Part shown: positions 1-7,823 of the stretch, one piece after another
Position numbering within the stretch: the first letter of the stretch is position 1
Layout: every line of letters starts with the position of its first letter
Source: Bacilli bacterium
GTDB lineage: Bacteria > Bacillota_I > Bacilli_A > RF39 > UBA660
Direction of reading: 5' to 3'
Length of the DNA stretch: 19,971 nt
Assembly: GCA_017888105.1 (NCBI GenBank)
Contig: JAGHGS010000115.1
Span: 1-19,971 of the forward strand
Program-made: the position numbers and the translations under genes
The notes under the pieces: model-generated
Told to the model about the DNA's origin: nothing
The model's database searches: none
What the model saw: the letters and a program-made list of their open reading frames with translations, nothing else

Positions 1-1804
1 CTTGAAATATTTCAACATCCCGAACGGTTCTACTACTATCAGTATAAATAGTAAAATATTTAGAATTAATAAGTAATGCCTCACTATCCGTAATTTCTTT
101 ATAATCATCATCACTTAATACATAATAATTAAAAACGAGTCCATTATCTTCTTGAATATCTTGATAACCCAAATTACGATATTCCAAAGTAAAATCACTT
201 TCACTTAAATTCGTAACTCTCAATGCTCCATAATCCATTATTTCTAAAGCATCATCAATATCATAGTTTCTAAGTATTTGATCCATATCTTCTTCTACCG
301 TCCCTAAATCTCCTTGAAGATCAATACCAATATCATAATCATAGTAATCCACTGCATCACTCGCTTTAGTAACATACCCCAAATAAGAAGTAAAAGTATT
401 AAACATGACAATACTAATAAATAACGAAATTACTGTAATTCGATATTTCTTTTTATTTCTCTTAATATTTTTAAAAGCAAGATCTCCTTCTATTCCAAAA
501 AGAGCACGAATAAACTTAGGCGTTCGAACTTCTTTTTTTGATATCTTTATATCATCATTTCCTCTTATCGCTTCAATTGGTGTTATCTTACTACTACGTT
601 TCGCTGGCAAATAAGCTGAAATAAAAATAACAATAACCATAAAAAATAAAGGAATAATTAAATATAAAAGATTAACATGAAAAACAAAATGAAGATCAAT
701 AAAACTACCAAGCAAATGATTTAATATTAATACAACAATATAAATTCCTAAAAAAGCTCCTATAATTCCCAGTAATATACCTATAATACCTACGACAAAA
801 GCTTCAAATAATACCGTTTTAAGAATCTGTTTACTAGTCGCTCCAATTGAAGAATAAAGTCCAAAACTCTTCTTTCTCTCCATAGTCGAAATAGCAAAAG
901 AATTATAAATAACAATAATACAACCAATAGAAATAACGGTTAAAGCAATTAAAATCAATGGTAAATAAGTATTATTGATATTATCGTATTTACTAACTCC
1001 ATAAAAATACAAAAGAGAATCATTATAATTATAAGAAAGATCTTCCAACCCAAGATTAGAAACCATCTCTTCAGTATATTGATAAGATTTAGAAGGATGC
1101 TTATATTCTAAATAAATATTATTAAGAGAATGACTACTGGTATTAAAACTAAACACCATATATCCAGCAGCACTAAAATCTTCATAAAAACTTCGTTCTA
1201 CAATTCCAACAATGGTATAAGTTTTTGTTAATATAACATTCAAAGATTCTTCATTAGGGATTGAAGTATCCCCTTCCCAAGAAGTAGAAAGCCCATAATT
1301 ATGACTAATTTCCATTTCTTCACCATCAACCACTCTTGTCCCAATTGAAAGAGTAATAACATCCCCAACTTGATAATTTAATTGACCATCGGTATTAACA
1401 TGTTCACTAATAACAATCTCATTACTATTTTCAGGAAGTCTACCTTCTATTAAAGAAAGACTATCCAAAAAAGATTTATTAGCATCTACTACATATAAAT
1501 ATGGCTTATATTCATTAGCACTATCTACCTTAGCAAATCCCAAAGGTGAAAAATAATAACTTCGACTTAAATTAACATTATTTTCAATAATTTCTAACTC
1601 TTTATCATCGACACCTTCAACCATAGCATGATAACTTCCATGATTTTCCTCTGCATCCAACCTCATCGATTCTAAATAGGTAGATACAAGTAAACCAATT
1701 CCCACCATTAAAGCGGTAGACAAAGTGATACCAATAATCGTTACTAAAGTTCTCTTTTTATTCATAAATAGATGTTTAATCGTAAGTTTATTAAGAATTT
1801 TCAT
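1..1804 (-). CDS. FtsX/MacB-type ABC transporter permease, 3' end beyond window
   Basis: About 600 residues are visible before the window edge; there is no stop, so the gene is partial. Residues about 21-42 form a first membrane helix. A large extracytoplasmic domain (about 45-275) follows, then helices near 281-303, 330-364 and 381-401. A second unit begins with a basic stretch and a helix near 458-475. This helix, external domain, three helices, repeat layout is that of FtsX-family permeases with two FtsX domains (usually 800-900 residues). The GLYSSIGATSKQI segment after the second helix is typical of FtsX cytoplasmic loops. The start overlaps the ATPase gene by 14 bases, so the two are translationally coupled partners. 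Such transporters extrude antimicrobial peptides, lipids or lipoproteins, or signal through an adjacent two-component system; the substrate cannot be read from sequence. Confidence 0.88.
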   Translation of the reverse strand, partial: MKILNKLTIKHLFMNKKRTLVTIIGITLSTALMVGIGLLVSTYLESMRLDAEENHGSYHAMVEGVDDKELEIIENNVNLSRSYYFSPLGFAKVDSANEYKPYLYVVDANKSFLDSLSLIEGRLPENSNEIVISEHVNTDGQLNYQVGDVITLSIGTRVVDGEEMEISHNYGLSTSWEGDTSIPNEESLNVILTKTYTIVGIVERSFYEDFSAAGYMVFSFNTSSHSLNNIYLEYKHPSKSYQYTEEMVSNLGLEDLSYNYNDSLLYFYGVSKYDNINNTYLPLILIALTVISIGCIIVIYNSFAISTMERKKSFGLYSSIGATSKQILKTVLFEAFVVGIIGILLGIIGAFLGIYIVVLILNHLLGSFIDLHFVFHVNLLYLIIPLFFMVIVIFISAYLPAKRSSKITPIEAIRGNDDIKISKKEVRTPKFIRALFGIEGDLAFKNIKRNKKKYRITVISLFISIVMFNTFTSYLGYVTKASDAVDYYDYDIGIDLQGDLGTVEEDMDQILRNYDIDDALEIMDYGALRVTNLSESDFTLEYRNLGYQDIQEDNGLVFNYYVLSDDDYKEITDSEALLINSKYFTIYTDSSRTVRDVEIFQ

Positions 1805-2489
1805 GTTCCTCACCTACAAATTCATCATGAATAATTTTTCCATCTTCAAGAGTAATAATTCTTTTCGCATGCAAAGCAAGCTCTTTATCATGAGTAATCA
1901 TTATAATCGTCTGATCATATTTTTCATTGGAAACCTGTAATAATTCCAATATTTCTTTACTTGCCTTACTATCCAAATTACCAGTTGGCTCATCCGCTAA
2001 TAAAAGGGCTGGATGATTCATAAGAGCACGCCCAATCGATACTCTTTGTTGTTGACCACCCGAAAGTTCATTTGGCAAATGATTAACACGATTTTCTAAC
2101 CCCAAAGTATGAATAAGATCATTTAAATATTTAGAATCTGGTTCTTTTCCATCTAACAACACAGGCAATGTAATATTTTCTTTAACATTTAAAATAGGAA
2201 TCAAATTATAAAATTGATAAATAAGTCCTACTTCTCTTCTTCGAAATATTGCTAAATTATTTTCATTTAACTGATAAACATCTTTCCCATTTAAATAAAC
2301 ATGACCACTACTAGGTCGATCAACCCCTCCTAAAATATGTAAAAGAGTCGATTTCCCTGAACCACTAGCTCCTACAATTGCAACAAATTCTCCCTTATTT
2401 ACCGTAAAACTCACATGATCAAGAGCTTTTACTGGTACTCCACCCGTATCATAAGTTTTACATAAATCTTGAACTTTTAATATTTCCAT
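1791..2489 (-). CDS. ABC transporter ATP-binding protein (MacB/LolD/BceA type)
   Basis: This is the cytoplasmic ATPase that would power the FtsX-type permease encoded immediately downstream. With the start used here (232 residues) the Walker A motif GASGSGKS lies at about 40-47, the signature LSGGQ at 142-146 and the Walker B/D-loop DEPTGNLD at 166-173. These motifs and the length are typical of the MacB/LolD/BceA group. The frame opens further to a TTG at 2504, but that codon lies in the ribosome site GGAGGAG; the ATG at 2489 sits 7 bases after it and is clearly the real start. A 97-base gap with possible operator repeats separates it from the kinase gene upstream. Export direction is inferred from family. 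Confidence 0.93.
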   Translation of the reverse strand: MEILKVQDLCKTYDTGGVPVKALDHVSFTVNKGEFVAIVGASGSGKSTLLHILGGVDRPSSGHVYLNGKDVYQLNENNLAIFRRREVGLIYQFYNLIPILNVKENITLPVLLDGKEPDSKYLNDLIHTLGLENRVNHLPNELSGGQQQRVSIGRALMNHPALLLADEPTGNLDSKASKEILELLQVSNEKYDQTIIMITHDKELALHAKRIITLEDGKIIHDEFVGEEHENS

Positions 2490-2535
2490 ATTTTTCTCCT
2501 CCAATAATATTATATAAAAGAATTATGACTCTAAG

Positions 2536-2563
2536 GTGACAATTTTAATTACAATTTAGTCAC
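2536..2563 (-). promoter_or_regulatory. Candidate response-regulator binding repeats upstream of the ABC genes
   Basis: In the gap between kinase and ATPase genes, ACAATTT occurs at 2539-2545 and again at 2551-2557, a 12-base period. Both lie inside an inverted GTGAC/GTCAC pair (2536-2540 and 2559-2563). OmpR-family regulators bind direct repeats about one helical turn apart, and this is the only sizeable gap in the gene run. A TATAAT-like sequence lies between the repeats and the ATPase start without a good -35 box, as expected for an activated promoter. Suggestive only. Confidence 0.35.
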
Positions 2564-2586
2564 AAACTATGACGTATACAAAGAAT

Positions 2587-3771
2587 TTAACAATTACTTT
2601 TCATAAACAAAATTTTAAACGTAGTATATTTTCCTACCTCACTATCAACTTCTATTTTACCATGATGCTTTTCTACAATAATACGTGCCATATTAAGTCC
2701 AATCCCCATACTATTTTTAGAAGAACTTGTACTATAAAATCTTCTAAAAATATTTTTAATATCGCTTTTTTTAATTCCTACACCATAATCAGTAATAATA
2801 ATCGCTTTATAAACAGGATTATCATCTCCCGAAATCACAATTTTTCCCTTCTCTTTTGTATGTTCATACGCATTCTTCAAAATATTTGTGAGAGCTTCTC
2901 TCATCCAAGAAACATCACAAAAAAGATTAAAATCCAAATGCTTTTTTACAACCGTAATATGCTTTAATTCGAAAGGAATAAGCAAAGACTCCAAAGATTC
3001 ATCAATTAAATCATTAACATTTATTTTTTCTTTTTTAAATGCTACCTGCCCACTATCAAGTTTACTAAGTTTTAAAAGTGTCGTAATTAACCATTCCATT
3101 TTTTCTAATTCTTTTGTTTCTTTTTTCAAGAAACTCATTCTTTCTTCTTCTGTAATATCATTATGAGCCAAAATATCATTAGTAATCATTAAAGCAGTTA
3201 ATGGTGTTTTTAATTGATGAGAAATATCTTCTAATGTATTCATCAAAAATTGTTGTTCTTTTTGTTCATAAGAACTCAATTCTTTCAATTTAAGAGTAAC
3301 CTTATAAATATCATTTTTTAAAACACTCAATTCATTTTCATGATATTCTGCTATATTTAATTCATATTGATCATTTAAAATATCTTGCAAATATTGATTT
3401 ATAATTTTAATCTCTTTTTTTATTCTTTTATTTTGAAGAAAATAAACAAAAAAGAAGAGAAAAAGAAGTAGAAAAATAGCAAAAACCACGATTAAAATAA
3501 TTTCATTTCGAAAAGATTGGTAATTGCCAAGTTCATGAATAGTATCCGGATTAATTCCATATTTATCTAAAACTTTAGGAACCTCTTTTTCATCCATTAA
3601 AGTTTGAATCACATCAATTTCTACATCCGGATAAACCTCTTCTAAAGAATAAACCATTTTATTAAGAGAATCATAAATAAAAAAATCATAAAGCCTCAAC
3701 AAAGAAAAAATTAAAATGAAAAGAAGAATAATACTTCCCAAAAGACAAATCCATATTTTCCTATTTTTCAT
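2587..3771 (-). CDS. Sensor histidine kinase
   Basis: 394 residues counted from the second of two consecutive ATGs (3771), which is better spaced from the AGGTGA ribosome site than the first (3774). Membrane helices at about 8-27 and 90-112 flank an extracytoplasmic loop of about 60 residues. A linker leads to the phosphoacceptor box ISHQLKTPLTAL with His185. The ATP-binding domain shows an N box (NILKNAYEH, Asn300), a G1 box (DYGVGI, from Asp328) and a G2 box (GIGLNMARIIVEKHHG). It autophosphorylates and passes phosphate to the response regulator whose gene overlaps its start. The loop is larger than in BceS-type intramembrane sensors, so it may sense a ligand directly; the signal is unknown. 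Confidence 0.92.
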   Translation of the reverse strand: MKNRKIWICLLGSIILLFILIFSLLRLYDFFIYDSLNKMVYSLEEVYPDVEIDVIQTLMDEKEVPKVLDKYGINPDTIHELGNYQSFRNEIILIVVFAIFLLLFLFFFVYFLQNKRIKKEIKIINQYLQDILNDQYELNIAEYHENELSVLKNDIYKVTLKLKELSSYEQKEQQFLMNTLEDISHQLKTPLTALMITNDILAHNDITEEERMSFLKKETKELEKMEWLITTLLKLSKLDSGQVAFKKEKINVNDLIDESLESLLIPFELKHITVVKKHLDFNLFCDVSWMREALTNILKNAYEHTKEKGKIVISGDDNPVYKAIIITDYGVGIKKSDIKNIFRRFYSTSSSKNSMGIGLNMARIIVEKHHGKIEVDSEVGKYTTFKILFMKSNC

Positions 3772-4438
3772 CATTCACCTGATAACCAAGCCCTCTAATA
3801 GTAAGAATAATTTTCGGATTCGTTGGATCATCTTCTATTTTTTCACGAATTCTCTTAATATAAACCGTAAGAGTATTATCATTTACATATTCTTCTTCCG
3901 TATCCCATATATCCGCTAAAATCGCTTCTCTTGTAAAAACCTTACCCGGATGCATAAATAAAATAAGCAATATTTTATATTCTAATGCCGTTAAAAAAAC
4001 GGGAACATTCCTCTTAAAAACTTTTGCTTCTTTTAAATGAATCACAATATCTTTAATTTGAATAATACTTGGCTCTTCTTTCTTAACTCTTCTTAAAACC
4101 GAATGAACCCGACTAATCAATTCTCTCGTCTTAAATGGTTTTGTAATATAATCATCAGCCCCACTATCAAGAGCTTCTACCACACTAAGTTCTGAATCAT
4201 TCGCTGTCAAAAAAATAGTAGGGATATCTTTAATTTCCTTTATTTTTCGATACAGCTTTAATCCATTCATATCAGGAAGATTAATATCTAAAAGTAACAA
4301 ATCAAAATCTTGTTCCTTAGTAATATGATAAGCCTCTTCTCCTAAAGCAGTACAAACAATTTCAAATTCTTCTTTTCTAAGACAAAAAGCAAGTCCATCT
4401 AAAATTGCTTCATCATCTTCAACAATAAGTATCTTCAG
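3761..4438 (-). CDS. OmpR-family response regulator with apparent CTG start
   Basis: 225 residues: a receiver domain (1-120) and a winged-helix DNA-binding domain (about 130-225). The N-terminus reads (L/M)KILIVEDDEAILDG, giving the acidic pocket at residues 8-9. The phosphoacceptor is Asp51 in LLLLDINLPD, followed by FLTAND and the conserved TKPF lysine. No ATG, GTG or TTG gives a complete receiver domain; the first conventional start (TTG at 4300) would remove strand 1, the acidic pair and helix 1. CTG at 4438 is preceded by GGGAGG with 6-base spacing and sits just before KILIVEDD, so CTG initiation is the best reading. It overlaps the DUF1287 gene by 20 bases and the kinase gene by about 11. 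It probably regulates the downstream ABC genes. Confidence 0.88.
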   Translation of the reverse strand: MKILIVEDDEAILDGLAFCLRKEEFEIVCTALGEEAYHITKEQDFDLLLLDINLPDMNGLKLYRKIKEIKDIPTIFLTANDSELSVVEALDSGADDYITKPFKTRELISRVHSVLRRVKKEEPSIIQIKDIVIHLKEAKVFKRNVPVFLTALEYKILLILFMHPGKVFTREAILADIWDTEEEYVNDNTLTVYIKRIREKIEDDPTNPKIILTIRGLGYQVNDEK

Positions 4439-5150
4439 CTCCTTCCTCCCAATAGATTATAATATCCTCTATTTTAGATGCATCCCATCGGAAATGCCCA
4501 CTAATCGGATCCTTTTTGGCTCTTTTTCTTAAAACATCCTCTTCTCGATTTGGCTGTCCCGAATTATGAATCACATCAGCATCCCCTTGTTTATTTCTTC
4601 TGTCACTAATAATTCCAATATGCCTACTATCAAAAACAACAATATCACCAGGTTGCCATTCGCTAATATCATTTACATCTAAAGTTAAATTAAGAGCATA
4701 TTTAGAAAAAAATACTTCTAAATTTCCAACTCTTCGAAAATCAATATTGGAATCTGGATATGGAATATGATAATCTTCATCATTACTCATTTGAATATCA
4801 TGATCAACCATAGCTCGCAAATCATATCCAGCATTTTTAAAAGCTCTCCAAATAACATCGGTACAAACCCCTATATCATCTGGTGGATAACCAGTATCCC
4901 AATATCTTCCATCATAAGTAGGATGATGAATCGCATCTTCTCTTGCTCCAAGTAAAATATCAGTATAATCATCAACGCCATTATGATTGGCATCCACACT
5001 ACTCGTAACAGTTACGATATCAAAATCAGAAGCAGTATAATAAGGTTTGTTTTTTTGATAGACAAAAAAGAATAGTGGTACACTAATACAAATAAGAATA
5101 ATAACAATAATGATAATAAAAACAAATTTATGTTTTTTAATAAAACGCAT
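4419..5150 (-). CDS. Membrane-anchored DUF1287-family protein
   Basis: 243 residues with a basic N-terminus and one membrane helix (about 9-31), leaving the rest outside the cell. The extracellular part carries the DUF1287 pattern: IGVCTDVIWRAFKNAGYDL around Cys96, GDIVVFDSRHIGIISD around His177, a further His195 in VIHNSG, and GHFRW near the end. The Cys/His arrangement resembles NlpC/P60-type cysteine peptidases, so cell-wall hydrolysis is a reasonable guess, but the family has no settled function. The ribosome site TAGGAGG precedes the ATG. It lies 8 bases after an unrecognised gene and overlaps the response-regulator start by 20 bases, so it shares their transcript. Confidence 0.85.
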   Translation of the reverse strand: MRFIKKHKFVFIIIIVIILICISVPLFFFVYQKNKPYYTASDFDIVTVTSSVDANHNGVDDYTDILLGAREDAIHHPTYDGRYWDTGYPPDDIGVCTDVIWRAFKNAGYDLRAMVDHDIQMSNDEDYHIPYPDSNIDFRRVGNLEVFFSKYALNLTLDVNDISEWQPGDIVVFDSRHIGIISDRRNKQGDADVIHNSGQPNREEDVLRKRAKKDPISGHFRWDASKIEDIIIYWEEGAEDTYC

Positions 5151-5158
5151 AAATCCTC

Positions 5159-5683
5159 CTATTTAAGTTTTCGAACACGATAACCCATATTCTCCAACTC
5201 CATAAAACACCCTTCATAATCGACCGGTAAAATAGATAAAGCATGGTCATTCATTTTTAAAACAAGTTCATTTAACTGAAAGTATTCTTCCCTAGAACAA
5301 TTACCTTGCAAATAATATTTTTGAACAAGACTACAAAATAAAGTAAAATCTTCTCTTCCAGCATATTCCCATAATAAATTAAAATTCTTTGTCATAATAC
5401 TTTTCTTAATTACTTGGGAAAAAACATAATAAAAAGAATCAATTAAGTAAAAATAATTTTCATATTTATTTATAAATTGAAATCTTCGAAGTGCCTGTGG
5501 AAGTGGTGATTTTGCATCATAATAATTTTTTAAAACCAAATTTGCAATATAATCATTAAATAATTCTTCACACTCTTCTACTATAAATAAATTAGGCATC
5601 ATAATTTCTTCTTCGGTAGTAGCCTCTGCATCAATCATTATAGCATGATTAAGTTCATAAATAATAATTTCTAAATTAATCAC
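5159..5683 (-). CDS. Unrecognised protein, 174 residues
   Basis: I do not recognise this family. The protein is soluble-looking, without a signal peptide or convincing membrane helix, rich in aromatic and acidic residues, and probably helical. A notable aromatic patch is ENYFYLIDSFYYVFSQ (about 75-90). It starts at GTG whose first base lies in the stop region of the preceding gene (GTGA overlap), so translation is coupled. Position inside the engB-dnaQ-DUF1287 run and good codon continuity support a real gene. It could be a paired partner of the equally unknown protein just upstream. Confidence 0.75.
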   Translation of the reverse strand: MINLEIIIYELNHAIMIDAEATTEEEIMMPNLFIVEECEELFNDYIANLVLKNYYDAKSPLPQALRRFQFINKYENYFYLIDSFYYVFSQVIKKSIMTKNFNLLWEYAGREDFTLFCSLVQKYYLQGNCSREEYFQLNELVLKMNDHALSILPVDYEGCFMELENMGYRVRKLK

Positions 5684-6159
5684 AAAAATCGTAAAAAAAT
5701 AGATTTATAAAAGAAGTCTTCTCCTTCTTCAATCATTAATGAATAAACAGGAACATCACATGATAAGAATTCTAAAAAATTAGAATATATTAATGTTTTA
5801 TGATCAAAAGTAGATTTTACAATTAATGTTTCTAAAATTTCTGCTTCTAAAGCATCCAAATCATGAATTCTATCATATCTAAATTTTAATTTTTTTAAAT
5901 ACTTGAGATAATAACGTATAACCCGTTGATCCTTTAAACTTACACCAAAACTTTTTCTTTCGAATAATTCAAAAAAAGTTTCTGATAAAAAATAAGTATA
6001 ACCAACATTTTTAATAGTAGTTCTAATTTGATCGCGATACTCTTCTCCATAAAACATAGTAAAAGCATCAATCAAATATGGTTCAACTATTCGTAAAGCT
6101 TGATCGAGTTCATTTTTATATTTTTTATTATAAACCTTAATTCTTTTATCACTTTTCAT
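5680..6159 (-). CDS. Unrecognised protein, 159 residues
   Basis: No family recognised. It has a lysine-rich N-terminus (MKSDKRIKVYNKKYKNELDQ), a helical, aromatic-rich body, and no signal peptide or clear membrane segment. It begins one base after the DnaQ-like gene stops and its end overlaps the next gene by four bases, so it is surely co-transcribed. No strong ribosome site is visible before its ATG, consistent with translational coupling. Similar size and composition to the next gene suggest the two act together, but no shared motif is evident. Confidence 0.75.
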   Translation of the reverse strand: MKSDKRIKVYNKKYKNELDQALRIVEPYLIDAFTMFYGEEYRDQIRTTIKNVGYTYFLSETFFELFERKSFGVSLKDQRVIRYYLKYLKKLKFRYDRIHDLDALEAEILETLIVKSTFDHKTLIYSNFLEFLSCDVPVYSLMIEEGEDFFYKSIFLRFL

Positions 6160-6160
6160 A

Positions 6161-6703
6161 TTAACTATTTACGGTCGCTTTATTTTTACAATATTGATAA
6201 ACGTAATTTGTCGTAAGACAATCTTCCACACTTCGATGAGAAGAATAGGTAAGACCAAAATGATCTTTTAAAGTTTCCAACTTATGATTATAAACATCTT
6301 TAATATACTTACGTGACAAATAAACGGTATCAATATTTTTATTCTGAATCATAGGTAATCCCAATTCTAAAATATTTTCTTCGATAAAAGACAAATCAAA
6401 TCTTGAATTATGAGCAACAAGAGGCAGATCTTCAATAAAAAGAATAAACTGTGGAAGTGCATCAGCAATAGAAACCGCATCTTTCACAAGTTCATCATCA
6501 ATTCCTGTAATTGCAGTAATAATATCGGGAATACGACATCCAGGATTAATCAAAATACTTAATTCCTCCACCAATTCATTATTCCGATATTTCAAAGCCC
6601 CAATCTCAATAATTTTAGAAATCTTAGGATCAAACCCTGTTGTTTCTAAATCAAATACGACATAATCATCAACGAAATTCTTTTCTCGATTCAAACTAAT
6701 CAT
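6161..6703 (-). CDS. DnaQ-like 3'-5' exonuclease (DEDDh)
   Basis: 180 residues, essentially one exonuclease domain. The ExoI motif is VVFDLETTG (Asp18, Glu20), ExoII is AHNSRFDLSF (Asp103), and ExoIII is SSHRSVEDCL (His156, Asp161), so all DEDDh catalytic residues are present. It would degrade DNA or RNA 3' ends with two metal ions. Free-standing copies of this length could be a DNA polymerase III epsilon-like proofreader, a PolC-type exonuclease domain or a nuclease for repair or RNA trimming; the sequence does not separate these. Its start overlaps the engB stop as ATGA. Confidence 0.9.
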   Translation of the reverse strand: MISLNREKNFVDDYVVFDLETTGFDPKISKIIEIGALKYRNNELVEELSILINPGCRIPDIITAITGIDDELVKDAVSIADALPQFILFIEDLPLVAHNSRFDLSFIEENILELGLPMIQNKNIDTVYLSRKYIKDVYNHKLETLKDHFGLTYSSHRSVEDCLTTNYVYQYCKNKATVNS

Positions 6704-7281
6704 AATAATTCTTTAATGACTTCATATACTTCATCTCTACCCTTTTTTGAAACAGTAGAAAAAGCAATAAAATCTTCTCCTTCATTTAATTTTAAAGTGT
6801 CTTTAATTAATTTATTTTGTTTTTCACGATTATTTTTACTAACTTTATCGTATTTTGTTGCTACAATTTTTATTTTTAAATTATAATATTTAAGAAAATC
6901 ATACATTAATAGATCATCTTCCGTAGGTTTATGACGATAATCAATCAGTAAAAAAACACACTTTAAAGACTCTCTTGATTTTAGATATTCTTCAATCATA
7001 ACCCCAAATTTTCTTTGTCTTTCATGACTAACAGAAGCATATCCATATCCAGGAACATCAACAAAATAAAAACTTTTATTAATAAGATAAAAATTTAAAG
7101 TTTGTGTTTTTCCTGGTTTTGAAGAAGTATGAGCAAAGTTTTTACGATTAATTAAAGTATTAATAAAACTCGATTTTCCAACATTACTTCTACCAACAAG
7201 CAAAAACTCTGGTAATCCCTCATCCGGATACTGACTTGTTCGAACAGCACAGTTCGTTAATTCAACTTGATCAATTTGCAT
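6700..7281 (-). CDS. engB: Ribosome biogenesis GTPase EngB/YsxC (YihA)
   Basis: 193 residues from the ATG at 7281, matching the family length of about 195. G1 is GRSNVGKSS (about 30-38), the switch I region is SSKPGKTQT, G3 is DVPGYG (from Asp75) and G4 is TKYDK (about 142-146). EngB helps late assembly of the 50S ribosomal subunit and is essential in Bacillus. The frame continues upstream to another start at 7326, but a GGTGA ribosome site precedes 7281 and the likely promoter -10 box lies at 7298-7303, inside the longer version. It is the first gene of the minus-strand run; the overlap with the exonuclease gene is four bases. Confidence 0.95.
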   Translation of the reverse strand: MQIDQVELTNCAVRTSQYPDEGLPEFLLVGRSNVGKSSFINTLINRKNFAHTSSKPGKTQTLNFYLINKSFYFVDVPGYGYASVSHERQRKFGVMIEEYLKSRESLKCVFLLIDYRHKPTEDDLLMYDFLKYYNLKIKIVATKYDKVSKNNREKQNKLIKDTLKLNEGEDFIAFSTVSKKGRDEVYEVIKELL

Positions 7282-7297
7282 AATATTCACCGACATC

Positions 7298-7326
7298 ATT
7301 ATATTATATTTTATAAATTTTTGCAA
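7298..7326 (-). promoter_or_regulatory. Promoter for engB and the genes after it
   Basis: On the minus strand TTGCAA (7321-7326) is separated by 17 bases from TATAAT (7298-7303). Transcription would start near 7291, giving a leader of about 10 bases that still holds the GGTGA ribosome site. This supports the short EngB start. Confidence 0.6.
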
Positions 7327-7346
7327 ATTTTAACTACTGACATTAC

Positions 7347-7375
7347 TTGACAAGGAAAATATAGAGATATATAAT
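7347..7375 (+). promoter_or_regulatory. Perfect-consensus sigma-A promoter
   Basis: TTGACA (7347-7352), a 17-base spacer and TATAAT (7370-7375) match the housekeeping consensus exactly. The expected start site near 7381-7382 leaves only about 9-10 bases before the ATG at 7391, with the AGGTGAG ribosome site almost at the transcript end. No operator palindrome is evident. Confidence 0.85.
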
Positions 7376-7390
7376 GAACAAGGTGAGAAT

Positions 7391-7774
7391 ATGCAAAACA
7401 TAATTCTTTGTGGGAGCATGAAAGTAAAAGATAAGATTATAGAAATTAAAAACACTTTAGAAAAAAGCGGATATCATGTTCTTTTGCCAGAAGAATGCAT
7501 GAAAGGATTCCCAAAAGAAATTGCCTCTCGTGCTCATTTCAAAAGAATAGAAGATCCAAATAATAAGATTGTTTTAGTAGTAAATACAGCAAAAAATGGA
7601 ATCGAAAATTATATCGGACCAAACAGTTTTGCTGAAATTGCTTTTGCTTTTTATTTCAATAAAAATATATACTTATTAAATGATTACTACGAACCTTATC
7701 TAGATGAACTTCTTAGTTGGAAAGTAACTCCCTTAAAAGGAAATCTAAAAAAAATAAACGACAATAAAATTTAA
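7391..7774 (+). CDS. Nucleoside 2-deoxyribosyltransferase-like protein
   Basis: 127 residues. The N-terminus MQNIILCGSMK forms the glycine-containing first strand, as in the nucleoside 2-deoxyribosyltransferase/DUF4406 superfamily. The segment KIVLVVNTAKNGIENYIGPN followed by SFAEIAFAF supplies the Asn/Gly loop and the catalytic-type glutamate found in NxFxEx arrangements of the family. The fold would be a small Rossmann-like domain acting on nucleosides or nucleotides, but the precise substrate cannot be inferred. AAGGTGAG three bases before the ATG is a strong ribosome site. It is a single-gene unit between its own promoter and terminator. Confidence 0.75.
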   Translation: MQNIILCGSMKVKDKIIEIKNTLEKSGYHVLLPEECMKGFPKEIASRAHFKRIEDPNNKIVLVVNTAKNGIENYIGPNSFAEIAFAFYFNKNIYLLNDYYEPYLDELLSWKVTPLKGNLKKINDNKI

Positions 7775-7793
7775 AAAATCTTGTCGTTTTTTT
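7756..7793. terminator. Bidirectional Rho-independent terminator
   Basis: AAACGACAA (7756-7764) pairs with TTGTCGTTT (7781-7789), followed by T's on the plus strand; on the minus strand the hairpin is followed by TATTTTTTTT. It serves both the deoxyribosyltransferase-like gene, whose stop codon lies in the loop, and the convergent ATPase gene. Confidence 0.85.
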
Positions 7794-7823
7794 ATATCAA
7801 AATATTCTAACCCATAAATCACT

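Noticed and set aside
2569..3166. Plus-strand ORFs opposite the histidine kinase gene
   Set aside because: Low-complexity translations antisense to a gene with full kinase motifs; no ribosome sites.
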